From Hermatobates lingyangjiaoensis (taxonomy: Eukaryota > Arthropoda > Insecta > Hemiptera > Hermatobatidae), in assembly GCA_026182355.1 (NCBI GenBank), contig JAPFBL010000223.1, positions 124,001 to 188,000 of the forward strand: a stretch of 64,000 nucleotides of DNA. Reading direction: 5' to 3'. Below, piece by piece: positions 1 to 11,838 of this stretch (position 1 is the stretch's first letter; every line of letters begins with the position of its first letter). The position numbers and the translations under genes were made by a program. Below the pieces are notes generated by a model. It did not search any database. It was not told the origin of the DNA and saw only the letters and a list, made by a program, of their open reading frames with translations.

Positions 1-1352
1 TATGTTCCCGATATAATTTCTTAAATTAACCATTCAACTAGAAAATTTTACATTTACTATAGTTATATGACATATCAATATTTGAATACTTCTGTTTATA
101 ACGTAAATAGAATGTCAAATTTATAACAGTTTTGAGAGTGCTTACTCTTCTAATAATACTTGCAATTTTATTAAAACTATTTTCTGTATTCAATATTAAT
201 TAATATAGTTTTATATGAGGAATAATATAAATGTCAATTTATGTACCAAGAGAAAAGAAGAAAGTTTGTTCTCTTTCATTATGTAAGCCTTGGTAGAAAA
301 GATTTAAAAAAATCAACTGAATGCTAGAATAACTTGAGATAACCTAACGTCCACCCATTATTAATGCTGAATATATATTATAGTCATACATAAAATACAA
401 TAATTCTATAAAAGGGAGGATATATTACAAATGCACTCCTTTTCTATAATAAATAAGAAATAAAATCTATCAGTACACTTAATGGAAAAAAAATTTTACT
501 AATACTTGGTAAAATATTAAAAGTATAAGAATATGTAGAAACATGATAATAAAGGATTGAATTTTATTTGTATGGGAAAGGTATGTATTCAATACAGTTA
601 GTAAGGATGGCAATATTCATCTGGAGTCACAGAATATTTCCGTCTCAAAAACATTATGTGAACAATAAACATTCGATTTCATTAAAAAAGTAATTGAATT
701 TATTACAATTCAATGAAACAATAACATTTATTACAGTTGTAAGTAATTGATTATTTGATTTTTTCTTTGTGTTTACTTTGATGGTATGGTGACAGGCGGG
801 GCTATCTATTCTGAGCGTACGTATTCGCCTCATTCCACGCAAGTCATTATACATAACATATGTATGCTTAAAGATACGTACTTAAACTAAACATTGCACA
901 ACATGAACCTTAAACATACTAACCATTACTTTCAGTTAACCATTATTCTTTCGTAATCCTATTAGAACATAATCGTTATTTTAATATACTGATTTACATG
1001 TTTATAGAATATAATAAATGTGAAAATATTAAGAAAGTTGTATTAGTCAATGAATTTACACCATTCTTCTAGTCAATGTAGTAAACTAACGTGCATATTA
1101 TTGTAACTAATAATAGTAATGTAGACTTATTTAGATTAGAAAATAAAGTCATGAGCGATAAAGCGCCTGTAACTTAAAATAAATATTTCTATTTAATTAT
1201 TTAAATGAATATATTAACAATATTTCATTCAATGTGTAAGCAGACAGCCACATTTGAAGTGAAAACTCAGGGTTTTTTTTTTACTTATCCATTCGAATAA
1301 GCCTAAATAAAACTAATTTCGTTTTTAAAGAATATTTCGTATGAAAAAAAAA
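1..1352. other. A+T-rich region, no gene seen
   Basis: Very A+T-rich sequence with scattered short homopolymers. No convincing exon, repeat array or transposon terminus was seen on either strand. Confidence 0.5.
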
Positions 1353-1508
1353 ATGTTTCGAATAGTCTCATCTATAACTAAACTAGATGCCAATCAGCAG
1401 TGGACTACATTGCAAGACCCTAAAACTCTGTCTTCATTGGAAAACCTGTTAATGAGGGAATTGAAAACTAACAAGCAACCTTTCTGGTTCTTCTTTGAAC
1501 CCCTTTAA
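1353..1508 (+). CDS. Possible short ORF or exon, 51 codons, unrecognised
   Basis: An ATG opens 51 codons ending in TAA, with unusually balanced amino-acid composition for this A+T-rich DNA (a QQWTTLQDPKTLSSLENLL stretch and a C-terminal PFWFFFEPL). It could be a terminal exon, a short gene or a decayed transposon ORF. No family is recognised and no clear splice acceptor or poly(A) signal was identified. The only evidence is coding-like composition. Confidence 0.2.
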   Translation: MFRIVSSITKLDANQQWTTLQDPKTLSSLENLLMRELKTNKQPFWFFFEPL

Positions 1509-4500
1509 ACAATTTAAAAAAAGGATTACAAAAACATTTGGAAAAATATGTTATCAAACTTCTAGGATTCAATAGTTATCAATTTTTAATTATACTGCAT
1601 TTGTCAATTTAAAGCACCTTATAGATATAAAGTGTGTTAAATGAATTAAGAAAATAAAAACTTCAATAATAACTTCATTTTGGATTAATTTTCGCTGACT
1701 TGTATGTTAATTTACCTTTGAAATAAGTTCATTAAATTGCAGACATAATTTATTTTATAAAAATGAAAATAATTTGTTCTAGAAAACAAAACAATTGACT
1801 ATCGTCAATAAATATTTTATCAGCGAGAGAAATGATTTTACGAGAAGTAATCATGAATGACTAATGACTACGGTAAATAAATATAACATAACATACATTC
1901 AATTTTATTGTTGGCTTATGAAATAAAGAAAGTTTTATTTTGCTGTTAAAATAAATTTAATCTTATGCTGTTAATCTTAACCAGATTTAACGCAAGCAAA
2001 GGGTTCAACATTATAAGGTTTAAGGGCTTGTGAAATGACTGATGACTATCATTCATTGGCATCTTTAAAAATACAAAAATGGAACTTATTTATAAAATTG
2101 TGAGCAAAATTTTGACTGATACCTCTCATCTCATGACAGATAAAGTAAATATTTCCATTAAAAATGAACATTACTTTCAAATATGTGAATCAATACTTGA
2201 ATTAACCATTTATATTATAAATTATTAATTTACTAAAGTTAATTTGAATTATTTTTATAGCAATCTTTCAATTTTATAGCGCCATTCTCAAAAAACTCCT
2301 AAAACAATGATGACCTTAGCCAAATTAACTAGGAATTTATACGTTCATTTAATGTCACCTTGTATAAAATATAGATCTATATTTTATATATCTATAATTT
2401 TATATATATTTTATAAAATTTTATATATATATATTGCTCTCCTATAAAATACTTTCAACTAATTATCATATCTGTATGGTCATTTTATTTTGCTAATTGT
2501 CCAGTAAAAGTTGGCATAAACAGCTATCACTCAAAGGCATATTCAAAAATTTCTGTAAAACACAATTTGTTTTACTAAAAAATTAGTTGAAGAGAAGATG
2601 GATGAATGAAATTATAGAATTCTGAAACGAGATCAATGTTATGGCTGAAATAACTTCAAGTGCGTGAACACTTTCAGTTACAATATAAAATGGAAAGGTA
2701 TCTGAGATTGATGATAATACTCTATTCTACTACAATTTTGGGAGATGTAATCTTAGTATGGGTCGACCCAAAAAAATTTTCACGGAATTAATTTATTCAT
2801 ATGATTAATAATAAATAATTCTTAAAAAGCGCGTAATTTAATGAATATTGGTTAATTTATTAGTGATATAAATTTTACTCTGAAGGTTATATTGAACAAT
2901 GCTCTTCTGTGACATCCACCTACCAGGTATGGATTTTTGCAAAAATGAAGTTTCAGACAGTTCTTGTTAGTTTGAGTGTCTTTGATAAAGGAAATGAATT
3001 AGTTCTAACTGTTCGGATACAGTATTCAGTACTTTCCAACAAGATATGAGCGTGCCAAAATGCAAAGTGATTTACCTTTTATTTTCATAAATCAGCGCAC
3101 AGGCACACCTGTGTATTCATTCCTAGTCTCTTAGCGTTGTTCGTAATCGGTCTAAATTAATAAATTAACTTCAAGTAGAATATCCTTCTGTAATAATGAT
3201 CAAACCTAACTTTTGCAACAAAACTGATACAGAAAAAAACTCAAGAAATTAATCACTTCAAATATAATGTCAACAGGAAAGTACTTTTATATACTCTAAA
3301 ACATATACTACACTATTTTCCTTTTTCGAGGTTTGATCCAAACATTATAACTGTTTTAAGATTTTCTTCTCAAAGTTACTTCTATATATAAACAATATTA
3401 AATCATGCCAAAACCTATATATTTTCTTATAATATATATATATATATATATATAAGTAAAATCATATAAACACGAACTCTCTAAGAAATAATGAACTTTT
3501 CACTGTAATTTGCACGATCAATTTATGAAAATCTATTATGTAAAAAAATTGGTGACATTGGAAAATCAAGGAATCGTGACCTCCTATCCTAAATCCAATA
3601 GTTTATTTTCTATCTTCTTTCACTGTCTGTGCTGATCATGCGTCATAACATAGAATGGGCTAAACAAAGTTACGAGATTTACTTATAAAAAAAACAGCTG
3701 TTTACTTAGAAACAATGGAAACTACACCAGATTTCTTACCAATTTATACACCACACTACTTTTAATTTTGTCAATTTGAGTTACGAAATAAATTTAAAAA
3801 AAAATATTTACTATTTTTCTATAACACAAATATAATTACTTTTTTTTAAAAAAACAATATTCAAACGGTTCTTTAAAAGTGGCATTTATTGTTTACAGTA
3901 AAAATTACTTATAAATAATGTAGCTTATGTTTTGCACTAAAGTATCAGTGAAACATTCTGAATATAAAGAGCGGAGCGCAGAAAGAAACCACTTAGGAGT
4001 ACCTAATAACCGTGTGGCTTTTTTTCAATAACCCACGAGATTAAACAGTGGACAGAGGTGGTTAGAGGTGGCAGATACACCTGCCTAATTACTAACTGAA
4101 CAATCCTTTATGGTTGTATTTATTCTTTGGGAAAAATATATAAGAAGATAAATGCAAAGCCCCGTTTTATTCAGAAAATACTCTTCCCTACGGAAATATA
4201 AATACTGAATATTAGAAAATTTGTTACCGCAAGGAGAAATGGAAAGACCCCCCTCTCCCCCAAAAAAAACTGATTTTTTGGAACCTAATAAAAAAAAATG
4301 CGCTCACTTCCCATTTATAAGAACTATACTTGATGCAAAATTTGTAAAAATAAAAAAACAATTTGCAAAATATTCGCTTTGAAAAATTCATTTTGCATTA
4401 TTATTACATTTCTTTATATTTATATATAATATATATACAGATACAAGAAAATATAACTAAATCAATCAAAAAATGAAAATTTATGTAGATTTCTTTGATT

Positions 4501-5357
4501 ATAAAGACATTTGTGTTCATAGTGATATTTCTATCACTCTCTATATATAACTTCTCTAACATTTTTCGCACATCCATATTTTTAAGAAACAACTATAAAA
4601 AAATAACATTTTTGTAAAAAAATAGTAAGACAGGATTTGCTTAATTTTGCAAACAAATTATATATATATATTTTTTTTTTTTTGGAAAAATATGGTATTT
4701 TTTTTTGTAGGCATGGAAAAAATATTGCCTGCAGAACTTTTATCTTTCTTTAAGTTGACAAATGTCAATATACAAATAGAATTTGAGCTTTATATAAAGA
4801 GGACGGGTGTAGAATAGTCTTTAAGAAGAATAAAACAAAGTTAAAACTAGCAAAATGATTGCTTTAAAAATTTTGAAAGTTTAAAAATAAATTTAATGCT
4901 CACTAGAAAGTTTATTGCCGAAGAATAAATATTAGATAAGGTTACATCAGACTAAGCAAATCCATAAATGATTAAATTATTCAAATTCCTTAAATCTCTA
5001 TATATAGTTTAACATATCCATTTTAATTTACACCATTAAATTACAAACCATTTTAAACGAAAATGTGTTTCCTTTGAGACTTGGTAAATATTAATAATAT
5101 AGATATTTCAGTTTTTTTATAATTATTAGTTTAACGTCGGATAATGCTATTTTATTTTACAATATTAATAAATATGTCATGAAAAATTATAAGTATTTTT
5201 GTTCATCATTTTTATTACCATTTTCGTATTTACTCTTCATATATGTTTAGAATATTTTCTTGAACTTTTACTTAGAGAGTACAGTCAATATAAGACTCCC
5301 ACTCAAATTTCAGAAAACTTATCAAGTTGGAAGTACAAAATTCAATAATGCTGTTTC
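1509..5357. other. A+T-rich region, no gene seen
   Basis: Long A+T-rich stretch holding TA-rich tracts (about 2385-2435 and 3432-3454) and poly(A)/poly(T) runs. Nothing coding or structural was recognised. Confidence 0.5.
3432..3454. repeat. (AT)n microsatellite
   Basis: Uninterrupted AT dinucleotides. Confidence 0.9.
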
Positions 5358-5692
5358 TTGCATGCAAATGTAGTACAACTTGTATGGATTTTGGGTGGGA
5401 CAGTATCATCACAAGTATTGCCAAACGGCTGGTTAACATTCGACCTAAAACATTTGGCACCTCTTGACAAAGTGCTGAGCATGAAAACTTTGCTACTCAA
5501 TGCTTCCTCAGAGATAGCTAGATTGATGTTTTCGGAAGTCCGGTCGTTTGGCTGACCTCATATTTTGTGAATGCATGGCAGCGATGATTAAATATCATGT
5601 TGAAGGTTGACTCAGCGTTTATATCGTCAGAAGAATGGTCTTTTCACTAATACGTCAGATTCATCCTCCTTGTAGTTAAGGACCCGTATAAT

Positions 5693-5991
5693 GCTGTACA
5701 AAAGCCTCATCAGACTCATATGGAGTTACTGCCTGGGGGGACCAGTGGAAAACTTTCGCTTTCCTGCATAAAACCCTGAGACTAATTCTGGATGCTCCTA
5801 CATACGCCACTAACAAGCATCTGCACAAGCAAATACAACTAGACAGACCGTCCTCCTTCATCCATAATCTCGATTCCGCTGAAAACGAGAAGACCAAAAC
5901 ATTAAGCAACAGGACGATAACAGCTCTGCCGGACATCACACTAGAAGACAGGAATCACCAGCTAAGCCGCCCTCCTCTACTGCGAGTTTGA
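5693..5991 (+). pseudogene. Jockey-like LINE, C-terminal reverse transcriptase remnant
   Basis: The translation from 5693 reads LYKSLIRLIWSYCLGG, the segment that follows the RT thumb in jockey-clade LINEs. After a frameshift, 5770-5991 continues as KTLRLILDAPTYATNKHLHK and ends in TGA, matching the usual order of this region (fingerprint 'LR.I.DAP.Y..N..IH'). The frameshift shows it is dead. About 300 bp of A+T-rich 3' UTR-like sequence with repeated TGTAATTTTGTAA-like motifs follows to about 6300. Only the 3' end survives, as expected for a 5'-truncated retrotransposon. Confidence 0.75.
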
Positions 5992-6344
5992 GTAAGCCGC
6001 ACCCCTGAGGGAGCAGGTATACGGCACCCACCGGCAGAACATACGCTAAAATTAAACTCTTGTTACCTTGTAAATAATAAATTAAGTTTTTCAAAAATTT
6101 TATTATACTTATTATTATTGTTCTATGTAATTCTGTAAATTTAACCTTATATAAATACGTAATTTTGTAAATATTGTTAGTAATTTAAGTTACTTAAAAA
6201 AGTTTTATGTAATTTTGTAATTTCACAGTTTCTAAATATTTGTAATAATTTAAATATTTCAAAAAAGTTTTTATGCCAATTTTGTAATATTCAAATCTAG
6301 TAAAATTTAGCCTACTTGTAGTATAACAGCTTATTCGGCTAGAC

Positions 6345-6728
6345 CAGGGATGGGAACTTTTCTTGGAGTAAAGGCTACTTTAGCATTGTCCACTTCCCCA
6401 AAAGCCCACGACAAATGGATAAATAAATTCTTATATAATAGTTTTATTGTAAAATATTTGAATCTATCGTTATATAACTGGATCAGTGTATCTAAAACTG
6501 TTTCGCATTTTTCAAAAGATTCAGCAGTGTCCTCACGGCTTTCTTTTATTAGATTCGTTAACTGATGAAAATTATTTTCCAAAAGACTAGATTTTTCAAG
6601 TAATGATTAGTGAATAGTCTTCCAAAATGCCAGAATTTTTTGTCTTTTTCACCAGAATTTATAATTCTTTATGTTCTGAAATATTTTTCTCAACAAACCT
6701 CAGAATGATCCCAGGTTCCCCACGCCTA
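6345..6728. mobile_element. Short hAT-type DNA transposon with 8-bp TSD
   Basis: The left end begins CAGGGATGGGAAC and the right end is the near inverse (reverse complement TAGGCGTGGGGAAC). Both ends are flanked by the identical octamer GGCTAGAC (6337-6344 and 6729-6736), the TSD length of hAT transposons. The element is 384 bp and too short for a transposase. An 83-codon minus-strand reading frame runs across its left end but resembles no known protein, so it is a non-autonomous copy. Confidence 0.85.
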
Positions 6729-6736
6729 GGCTAGAC

Positions 6737-7339
6737 TATGTAACAAATACCTCCATATTATTAATTTGTATGAAATTAGAATTAATGTTGGCCAAGAAAA
6801 GACCTCTCCAAGGGAAACCTTCGACAGGTTGCAGTGTTGCATTACAAATACATCCCAGTGTAAAAAGTATTTATTATTTTTGCAAATAAAGACTTTTTGA
6901 TTTGATTGAATGACTCACCGTAACTCAATCATCACCCTACTGTCTTATCATAGGAGGAAGACCATCGTTAAATCAGGAGAGGAGTGATGACACAATACTC
7001 TTCAAATCTCTACTGCCTACCCAATCCAAATACAAGCTATTCCTCAGGAGCATAAAAGAAATATAAGCAATCATGAACTTGCAAGTCCTGAACGATTTCA
7101 GTTATGTAGATTGACGATAGAATGCTGTCATTTAATCAAATTTCTCTTTTTTGACAGAAACAAGCAAGGCAGAGGGAATCAAACCCACTTTTATACCGAT
7201 GAGTCAAACACTTTACTGACCAAGCGACCAGTTTTACTGCTGACAGACCAGACTAATATTGACCATAAATCACACAAGCCTAATCAGACACTCAATCAAA
7301 ATAAAAAACAAATCATGTTCCATCACGAGAGGAAAATCA
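6737..7339. other. Repeat-like intergenic sequence
   Basis: The stretch 6850-6910 resembles a LINE 3' tail (AATAAAGACTTTTTGATTTGATT). The rest holds no recognisable gene. Confidence 0.35.
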
Positions 7340-7418
7340 GGAATTTATGACATATAAATATCTCATTGTAAGGTAAAACGCTAATGAAATGGTCTCCACA
7401 AATAAAAATTTAATCGTA

Positions 7419-7462
7419 TAAACAACGCGTTTCGAACACGTAGTGTTCTTCCTCAGGCATTA
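7419..7462 (-). ncRNA. Hammerhead ribozyme motif, family A (intact core)
   Basis: Minus strand: CTGAGGA (7456-7450), stem II GAACAC/GTGTTC, then GAAAC. Downstream of GAA comes the palindrome ACGCGT (dimer-type stem III), U17, and a G that can pair with the C before CTGA. All core positions are present. Confidence 0.7.
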
Positions 7463-7502
7463 ACTAAAAAATACAATGTCATCAGAGAGTTGTATTTTTT
7501 AG

Positions 7503-7555
7503 TTAATGCCTGAGGAAAAACACTACGTGTTCGAAACGCGTTGTTTAAACGATTA
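7503..7555 (+). ncRNA. Hammerhead ribozyme motif, family A
   Basis: CTGAGGA at 7510-7516, stem II AACAC/GTGTT (one base pair shorter than its partner), GAAAC, palindromic ACGCGT, then TG. It is the mirror copy of the motif at 7419-7462. Confidence 0.7.
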
Positions 7556-7639
7556 AATTTTTATATCTGGAAACCATTTCATTAGCTTTTTACCCTACAA
7601 TGAGTAAATACCACATAATAACTGAATGCACTACGTTAG

Positions 7640-9593
7640 AAATATAAATATCTTTTAAGAAATGAAAATTCAATATTATAAGGAAAAAATGATCAGGTAT
7701 TGAGAGCAACAAGATACCTGACATACAGTAACAAAGGAAACACATCCATCTACGGGTTCTTGAATATAATAAAATTAATTAATACAATAATTACATGTTA
7801 ATACATCCTTTTTATATAGGAAACATTGGAAACTTCAATCTAATAAAATCAGCTTTCTTAATCGTAGTGTAGAGATTCTTTTAAAAATTGACGGTCACCA
7901 TTTCAAAGGTTACACTAGCATTATTCTTAATTTAATGTTAAACAAGATGAACAGTGAGGTTTATAGTGTGCAGAAATATTATTTTAAATTGCATTGTTTT
8001 CATTATAGCTTCTGTATTGCTTCAGGAAATAGTCGATTGACAATTCATTCCTCAAAAGTGCTCCCTACTTAAAGCTTATATAAATAGTTTTTTCTATGGT
8101 ATTTCTTTCATAATGGAAAGATTAAAAAAACAAGTCTCCACACGGAAGATATTTTATGAAATAGTCATAAAATTTAAAACCTCAGCATGTTGTCCAGTTC
8201 TACGAGTAGATATACAAACTACCAATGCATTACAGTTAATTCTAAGGAGGGAAGGACAATGAACACATTATGCTCAAAAACAGTACATTTAAAAGTACAA
8301 AAAAAAATATTCCTTATTTTGGAAAACATTTAAGTCCTGGTTTTTAACCTAAAAGAAACTAACCATCACCTTACACTATAGTTATAGAAATTCAGGTTTA
8401 CAAGGCTATAAGAATCAACCAAATCATTTCGCCTTAATTCTTCTTTTCAAGGTAACAAATACCAAGAACTTCTAAATTCTGTCATCTGTCCATATAACTG
8501 AAAAGTCTTTCCTTCTCACTCAGTGTTACCTCCTTTTAAACTAGTCTTAAATTCCTTGTTTAACTGACGCTCATGTTTATAGTCTTTTCCTCCTTTCTTG
8601 CATATCTCCAATCTCAACTGACAATCAACTTACTTTGTCATATATTTATCTTTGCTTTAATTTAACTAATGCACCTCTCACATATGATCTGCATTCCATA
8701 AATAACCTGTAGAAGAATATTAAATTCAAACGCGTTACTTCTTCATAAAACTTGTTTCCTGGAAGACTTTTTTTCTTTAATTTTCCATTACTTTTTGTTT
8801 ATTATTATTATTGTAATAAGAATTTGTATATTTTCAGATAAAACCCTATGATGGATTTAATTTTCCATCTGAAACACTTATTACTATTTGTATGTTTAAA
8901 ACATTTATTGAATCCTACTAGGTTCATTATAGTTAACATTACTGTATTATAAGCATTAAGGGTCTTTATAAAATAGTACTAAAGTGTAAACTATAATAAC
9001 ATTAAACATGGTAACTATAATATAATTATGATTACAAAATTGTAACTATATTCACATGGTGTATTTGACGGTTATATATTTATATACACTGACTAGTCTA
9101 TACGTTTGGTTCTTTAAGTAATACAAATAAACTATGCGATTTATATATATACTTAATTCTTAATATATATGTATCCATGTACCTCCTCATGCAGATTAAC
9201 ATATAAAAAAAACAGTCTATGGAATGAGTATACTATTTTGAACAACAATTTTTATATAATTATTGGCACATTAGAATTTGGAATACTTTTTATCCAATGG
9301 TGTCATACACAACTTTTTTTAATTTGCGTATTCTTATAATAATAGCCTGCACCAATTCAGCGGGAATTTTGTTTTTCGAAGGTTGGCATCAGGTCTAATT
9401 AAATCAAGACTGACTATGGTCAATACAATCAAATTTATCTGAAATTATAAAGAATAATTTTACATTATGGCAGAAAACTGACAAGTGGTTGTTGAGCTGA
9501 TTAAAGGCAAGAGTGTAAGTGCACCTTTCTGAAACAAACAATGAAAATACTAAACAGTCCAAACCGGACAGATAAATAAATGAAAAAGGCAAC
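7640..9593. other. A+T-rich region, no gene seen
   Basis: No coding, RNA or terminal-repeat signal was recognised in nearly 2 kb. Confidence 0.5.
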
Positions 9594-9664
9594 ACATAAA
9601 AGGCGAGTGTCACCTTCCACTCGCACTCCTGATCGCACGTATCTCTTCTTCTTCCCTTCTACTC

Positions 9665-9712
9665 TCTTCCTGATGACGAACTTCAGTTCGAAATATTGAT
9701 CCAGTAAGTGTT
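9665..9712 (+). ncRNA. Hammerhead ribozyme motif, family B (intact core)
   Basis: CTGATGA at 9670-9676, a perfect stem II CGAAC-TTCA-GTTCG, then AAA. The following ATAT is self-complementary (stem III), then T17 and GA, which pair with the TC before CTGATGA. Confidence 0.7.
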
Positions 9713-9746
9713 TTCGTTTCTTTTATATGTTGTCTTTTTCATTTAG

Positions 9747-9773
<27 letters not shown>
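9747..9773. repeat. (AT)n microsatellite
   Basis: AT dinucleotides between two oppositely oriented family B repeats. Confidence 0.9.
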
Positions 9774-9777
<4 letters not shown>

Positions 9778-9819
9778 CACTTTAACAATAGAAAAGAACA
9801 CAAAAGACACTACAGAACT

Positions 9820-9860
9820 CACTTCGATATTTCGACATCCGTCGTCATCGGAAGAAGTGC
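9820..9860 (-). ncRNA. Degenerate hammerhead motif, family B
   Basis: Minus strand: CCGATGA in place of CTGATGA (a lost or changed U4), stem II CGAC/GTCG, AAA, then ATAT, C17 and GAAGTG, which pairs with the CTTC before the core. Probably inactive. Confidence 0.55.
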
Positions 9861-9984
9861 GAAGTACTCGCGTTGAGAAGCAAACTACTATGCTCCAAGT
9901 AACTCGTGGAACCACGCAATGCTGCTCCCAGCGGAGGAGAGGAAAAATAGAAATCCTTCCAATATTTATTTAGAAAACAAGAAA

Positions 9985-10088
9985 AAAATATATAAAATAC
10001 GAAATAATAATAATAAAAAAAAAATAAATAATAATAATAAAATAATAATAATAAAATATAATAATAAAAATAAAATAAATAATAATAA

Positions 10089-10119
<31 letters not shown>

Positions 10120-10125
10120 AAATAA
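9985..10125. repeat. (AAT)n-like low-complexity tract
   Basis: AAT/ATA trinucleotide-rich sequence. It produces long low-complexity reading frames (N/I/K-rich on +, Y/L/F-rich on -) that are not genes. Confidence 0.9.
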
Positions 10126-10129
10126 TTAA

Positions 10130-10720
10130 CGGTACAGGTTGAGACCAGGAGGAAACGAGCCCCAAGGAGGCATATGAATGCCTCTTCGGAAGCTCTAAGG
10201 GTTACATGGGGATTAGACTCGGGGATTTGTTTGAGGATTTGTACCCTGAAACAATCATTGAAAGGGAGGTCATGGAATTAGCATGGATAGCTATGGGTAG
10301 TTCTGCGCTGACCAACGGACGCCTGTGATTGTTCATACGCAGGCTCAGCTTGGTAAGCCAAGCCAACGAAAAAAGCATCACATCGAGTACACTCCAAACG
10401 GTAAACGCAGTTACAGGAAGTGCAAGATGTTCAGAAGGAACAGGATAGGAGTCGTTACTGAGAGGGGAAGTAAAGTAAGGACTGAGTTAATTAGGGGACA
10501 GGTTTGGCAGTTACGGCGTTCAATCGCTTCATCCCTCTGCTAGCACAGGTGCTGTTGGAAATATGGGAAAAATGGATTTCAGGTTGGAAGGTCTACGGTA
10601 GGAGAAAGTAGGGGACTGACTGAAATAGGAGAAGTAGACGAAGAAGAAGAAAGTATAGGAAAGAACTCCCTAATAACAGCGCCGAGCCTGTGGGAGCCTG
10701 GAAAAAAGTAGAAATAGGAG
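10130..10720 (+). pseudogene. Coding-like, frame-broken sequence, unrecognised
   Basis: Higher GC than its surroundings, with protein-like frames: one of about 60 codons ending near 10328 (includes YMGIRLGDLFEDLYPE and MELAWIAMGSSALTNGRL), then a shifted basic frame at 10325-10543 (KPSQRKKHHIEYTPNGKRS). Together they could be one decayed ORF, such as a retroelement, an old viral insertion or a dead exon. No domain is recognised, so no function is given. Confidence 0.3.
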
Positions 10721-11095
10721 TAGTAATTCTACGATCCCTTCTAGCTGTAGGGCGGTGAATACTCTCAGCAGGAACGACGGAACTGTTGATTATATTACGA
10801 GGGTATCCTCGTTCATAATACAGGAATACAGGAATATATATATATATATATTCAAGGTAAACTCCATTTTAGACCTATACATATGTTGTTCTAATACTGA
10901 GACAGTAATATATATGAAGAAAAAATACAAAACAAAGAAGCAGTGAAAAATAAATAATTAAAGTTATTAAAATAATAATTTCGAAAAAAAATATTTGAAT
11001 AATTTTAAATTAATAGAACGCATAACTTGTAGGCGATAATGAAGAATAGGTAGGAAATTGAATTCATACTGGTGAAATAATTATAAGTTTAATAC
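10721..11095. other. Intergenic, nothing recognised
   Basis: Contains a short TA tract near 10836-10850 and is otherwise A-rich. Confidence 0.5.
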
Positions 11096-11405
11096 AGGGA
11101 GAAGAAAAAAAAGAGAGATAAACGGAAAGGCAAGAAAATGCGTGTGTGTGTGAGAGAGAGAGAAATGAGAGAGATAAGATGGGAAAGACAGTGGTAGAAT
11201 GATTGAGAGAAAGATGGAGAGAGGCAAAGAAGGATGAAAGGAAAGGGGAAGATTTTGAATGTTGGGAAATACAGGATTAAATAGGAAAGGATAGGAGAGG
11301 GGTGAACGGAATAAGAAAGATAAAGACGAAGGAAAAAGAAGAAAGAGGGAAGAAATAGAGATAACATAAAAGAGAGAAGTGAGAAATGGACAAACAAAAG
11401 GTAGA
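11096..11405. repeat. Polypurine (GA-rich) tract
   Basis: About 300 bp of almost pure purine on the + strand, including GA runs and a short GT run near 11143. The reverse strand is polypyrimidine and yields a spurious 110-codon frame rich in S, L and F. Confidence 0.8.
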
Positions 11406-11618
11406 GAGAGTATTTGGTCATTTAGTGTATTAGTTACACCGATTTTTCAAAATTTATCTTACTTCAAATTTTCTGGCCTTAAACAATGTTATCTCTTATT
11501 ACTTATGTTATTCTGTATTCTTACATTTAAATTTATTTAGTTCTAAAGAATTATTTTAGTTTTGATTGTTGCCTCATGTGTTTATTGTGAATCGGGGTAC
11601 TTGATGATATATAAAGTG
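11406..11618. other. Possible 3' UTR of the minus-strand gene
   Basis: A minus-strand AATAAA (TTTATT near 11581 on the + strand) lies about 260 bp beyond the stop of the 11839-12197 exon, so this stretch may end that transcript. Confidence 0.3.
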
Positions 11619-11654
11619 CAGTTAATATATCATGCGAAGGAAAATTAAAAAAAT
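11619..11654. repeat. 36-bp direct repeat, left copy
   Basis: Identical over 36 bp to 12254-12289 (begins CAGTTAATATATCATGCGAA). The two copies bracket the cysteine-rich exon. Confidence 0.9.
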
Positions 11655-11838
11655 GTTACCTGGAAAAAAAGGTGAAAATAGTTTTTCTTTTCGATGGGTT
11701 GTAATATCTATTGTATCAATTTGGTTTAGGTTAGTAGCTAGTAAGTGGCAAACCAACTCTTATATGCATGTAAGAAGAACTACCAGAACTTTTGAAAATA
11801 TGCGATGAAAAAAAATAATTAAGGAAGAATACCAGAGG

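Larger units (their letters stand above)
7340..7635. mobile_element. Inverted pair of hammerhead-bearing repeat (family A)
   Basis: Two copies of one repeat are arranged head to head around a short spacer near 7485. Each arm runs from a hammerhead motif to a block containing GGTCTCCACA/TGGAAACC, CATTAGC and TTTTACCCTACAATG. The same repeat recurs at 34535, 37850 and, shortened, at 39990. The architecture resembles Penelope-like terminal repeats, but no protein domain is present here. Confidence 0.65.
9594..9900. mobile_element. Two family B hammerhead repeats meeting at a (TA)n tract
   Basis: A plus-strand copy (hammerhead near 9670) and a minus-strand copy (hammerhead near 9840) point towards a TA tract at 9747-9773. 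The minus copy matches the family member at 59070-59160. Confidence 0.6.

Noticed and set aside
5358..5555. 65-codon ORF (MHANVVQLVWILGG...)
   Set aside because: No recognisable family, splice context or homologous copy in the window. Cannot be separated from chance.
9845..10165. 106-codon minus-strand ORF rich in Y, L and F
   Set aside because: It reads through the (AAT)n tract; low-complexity translation only.
11089..11421. 110-codon minus-strand ORF
   Set aside because: It is the polypyrimidine strand of the purine tract and has no domain or start context.
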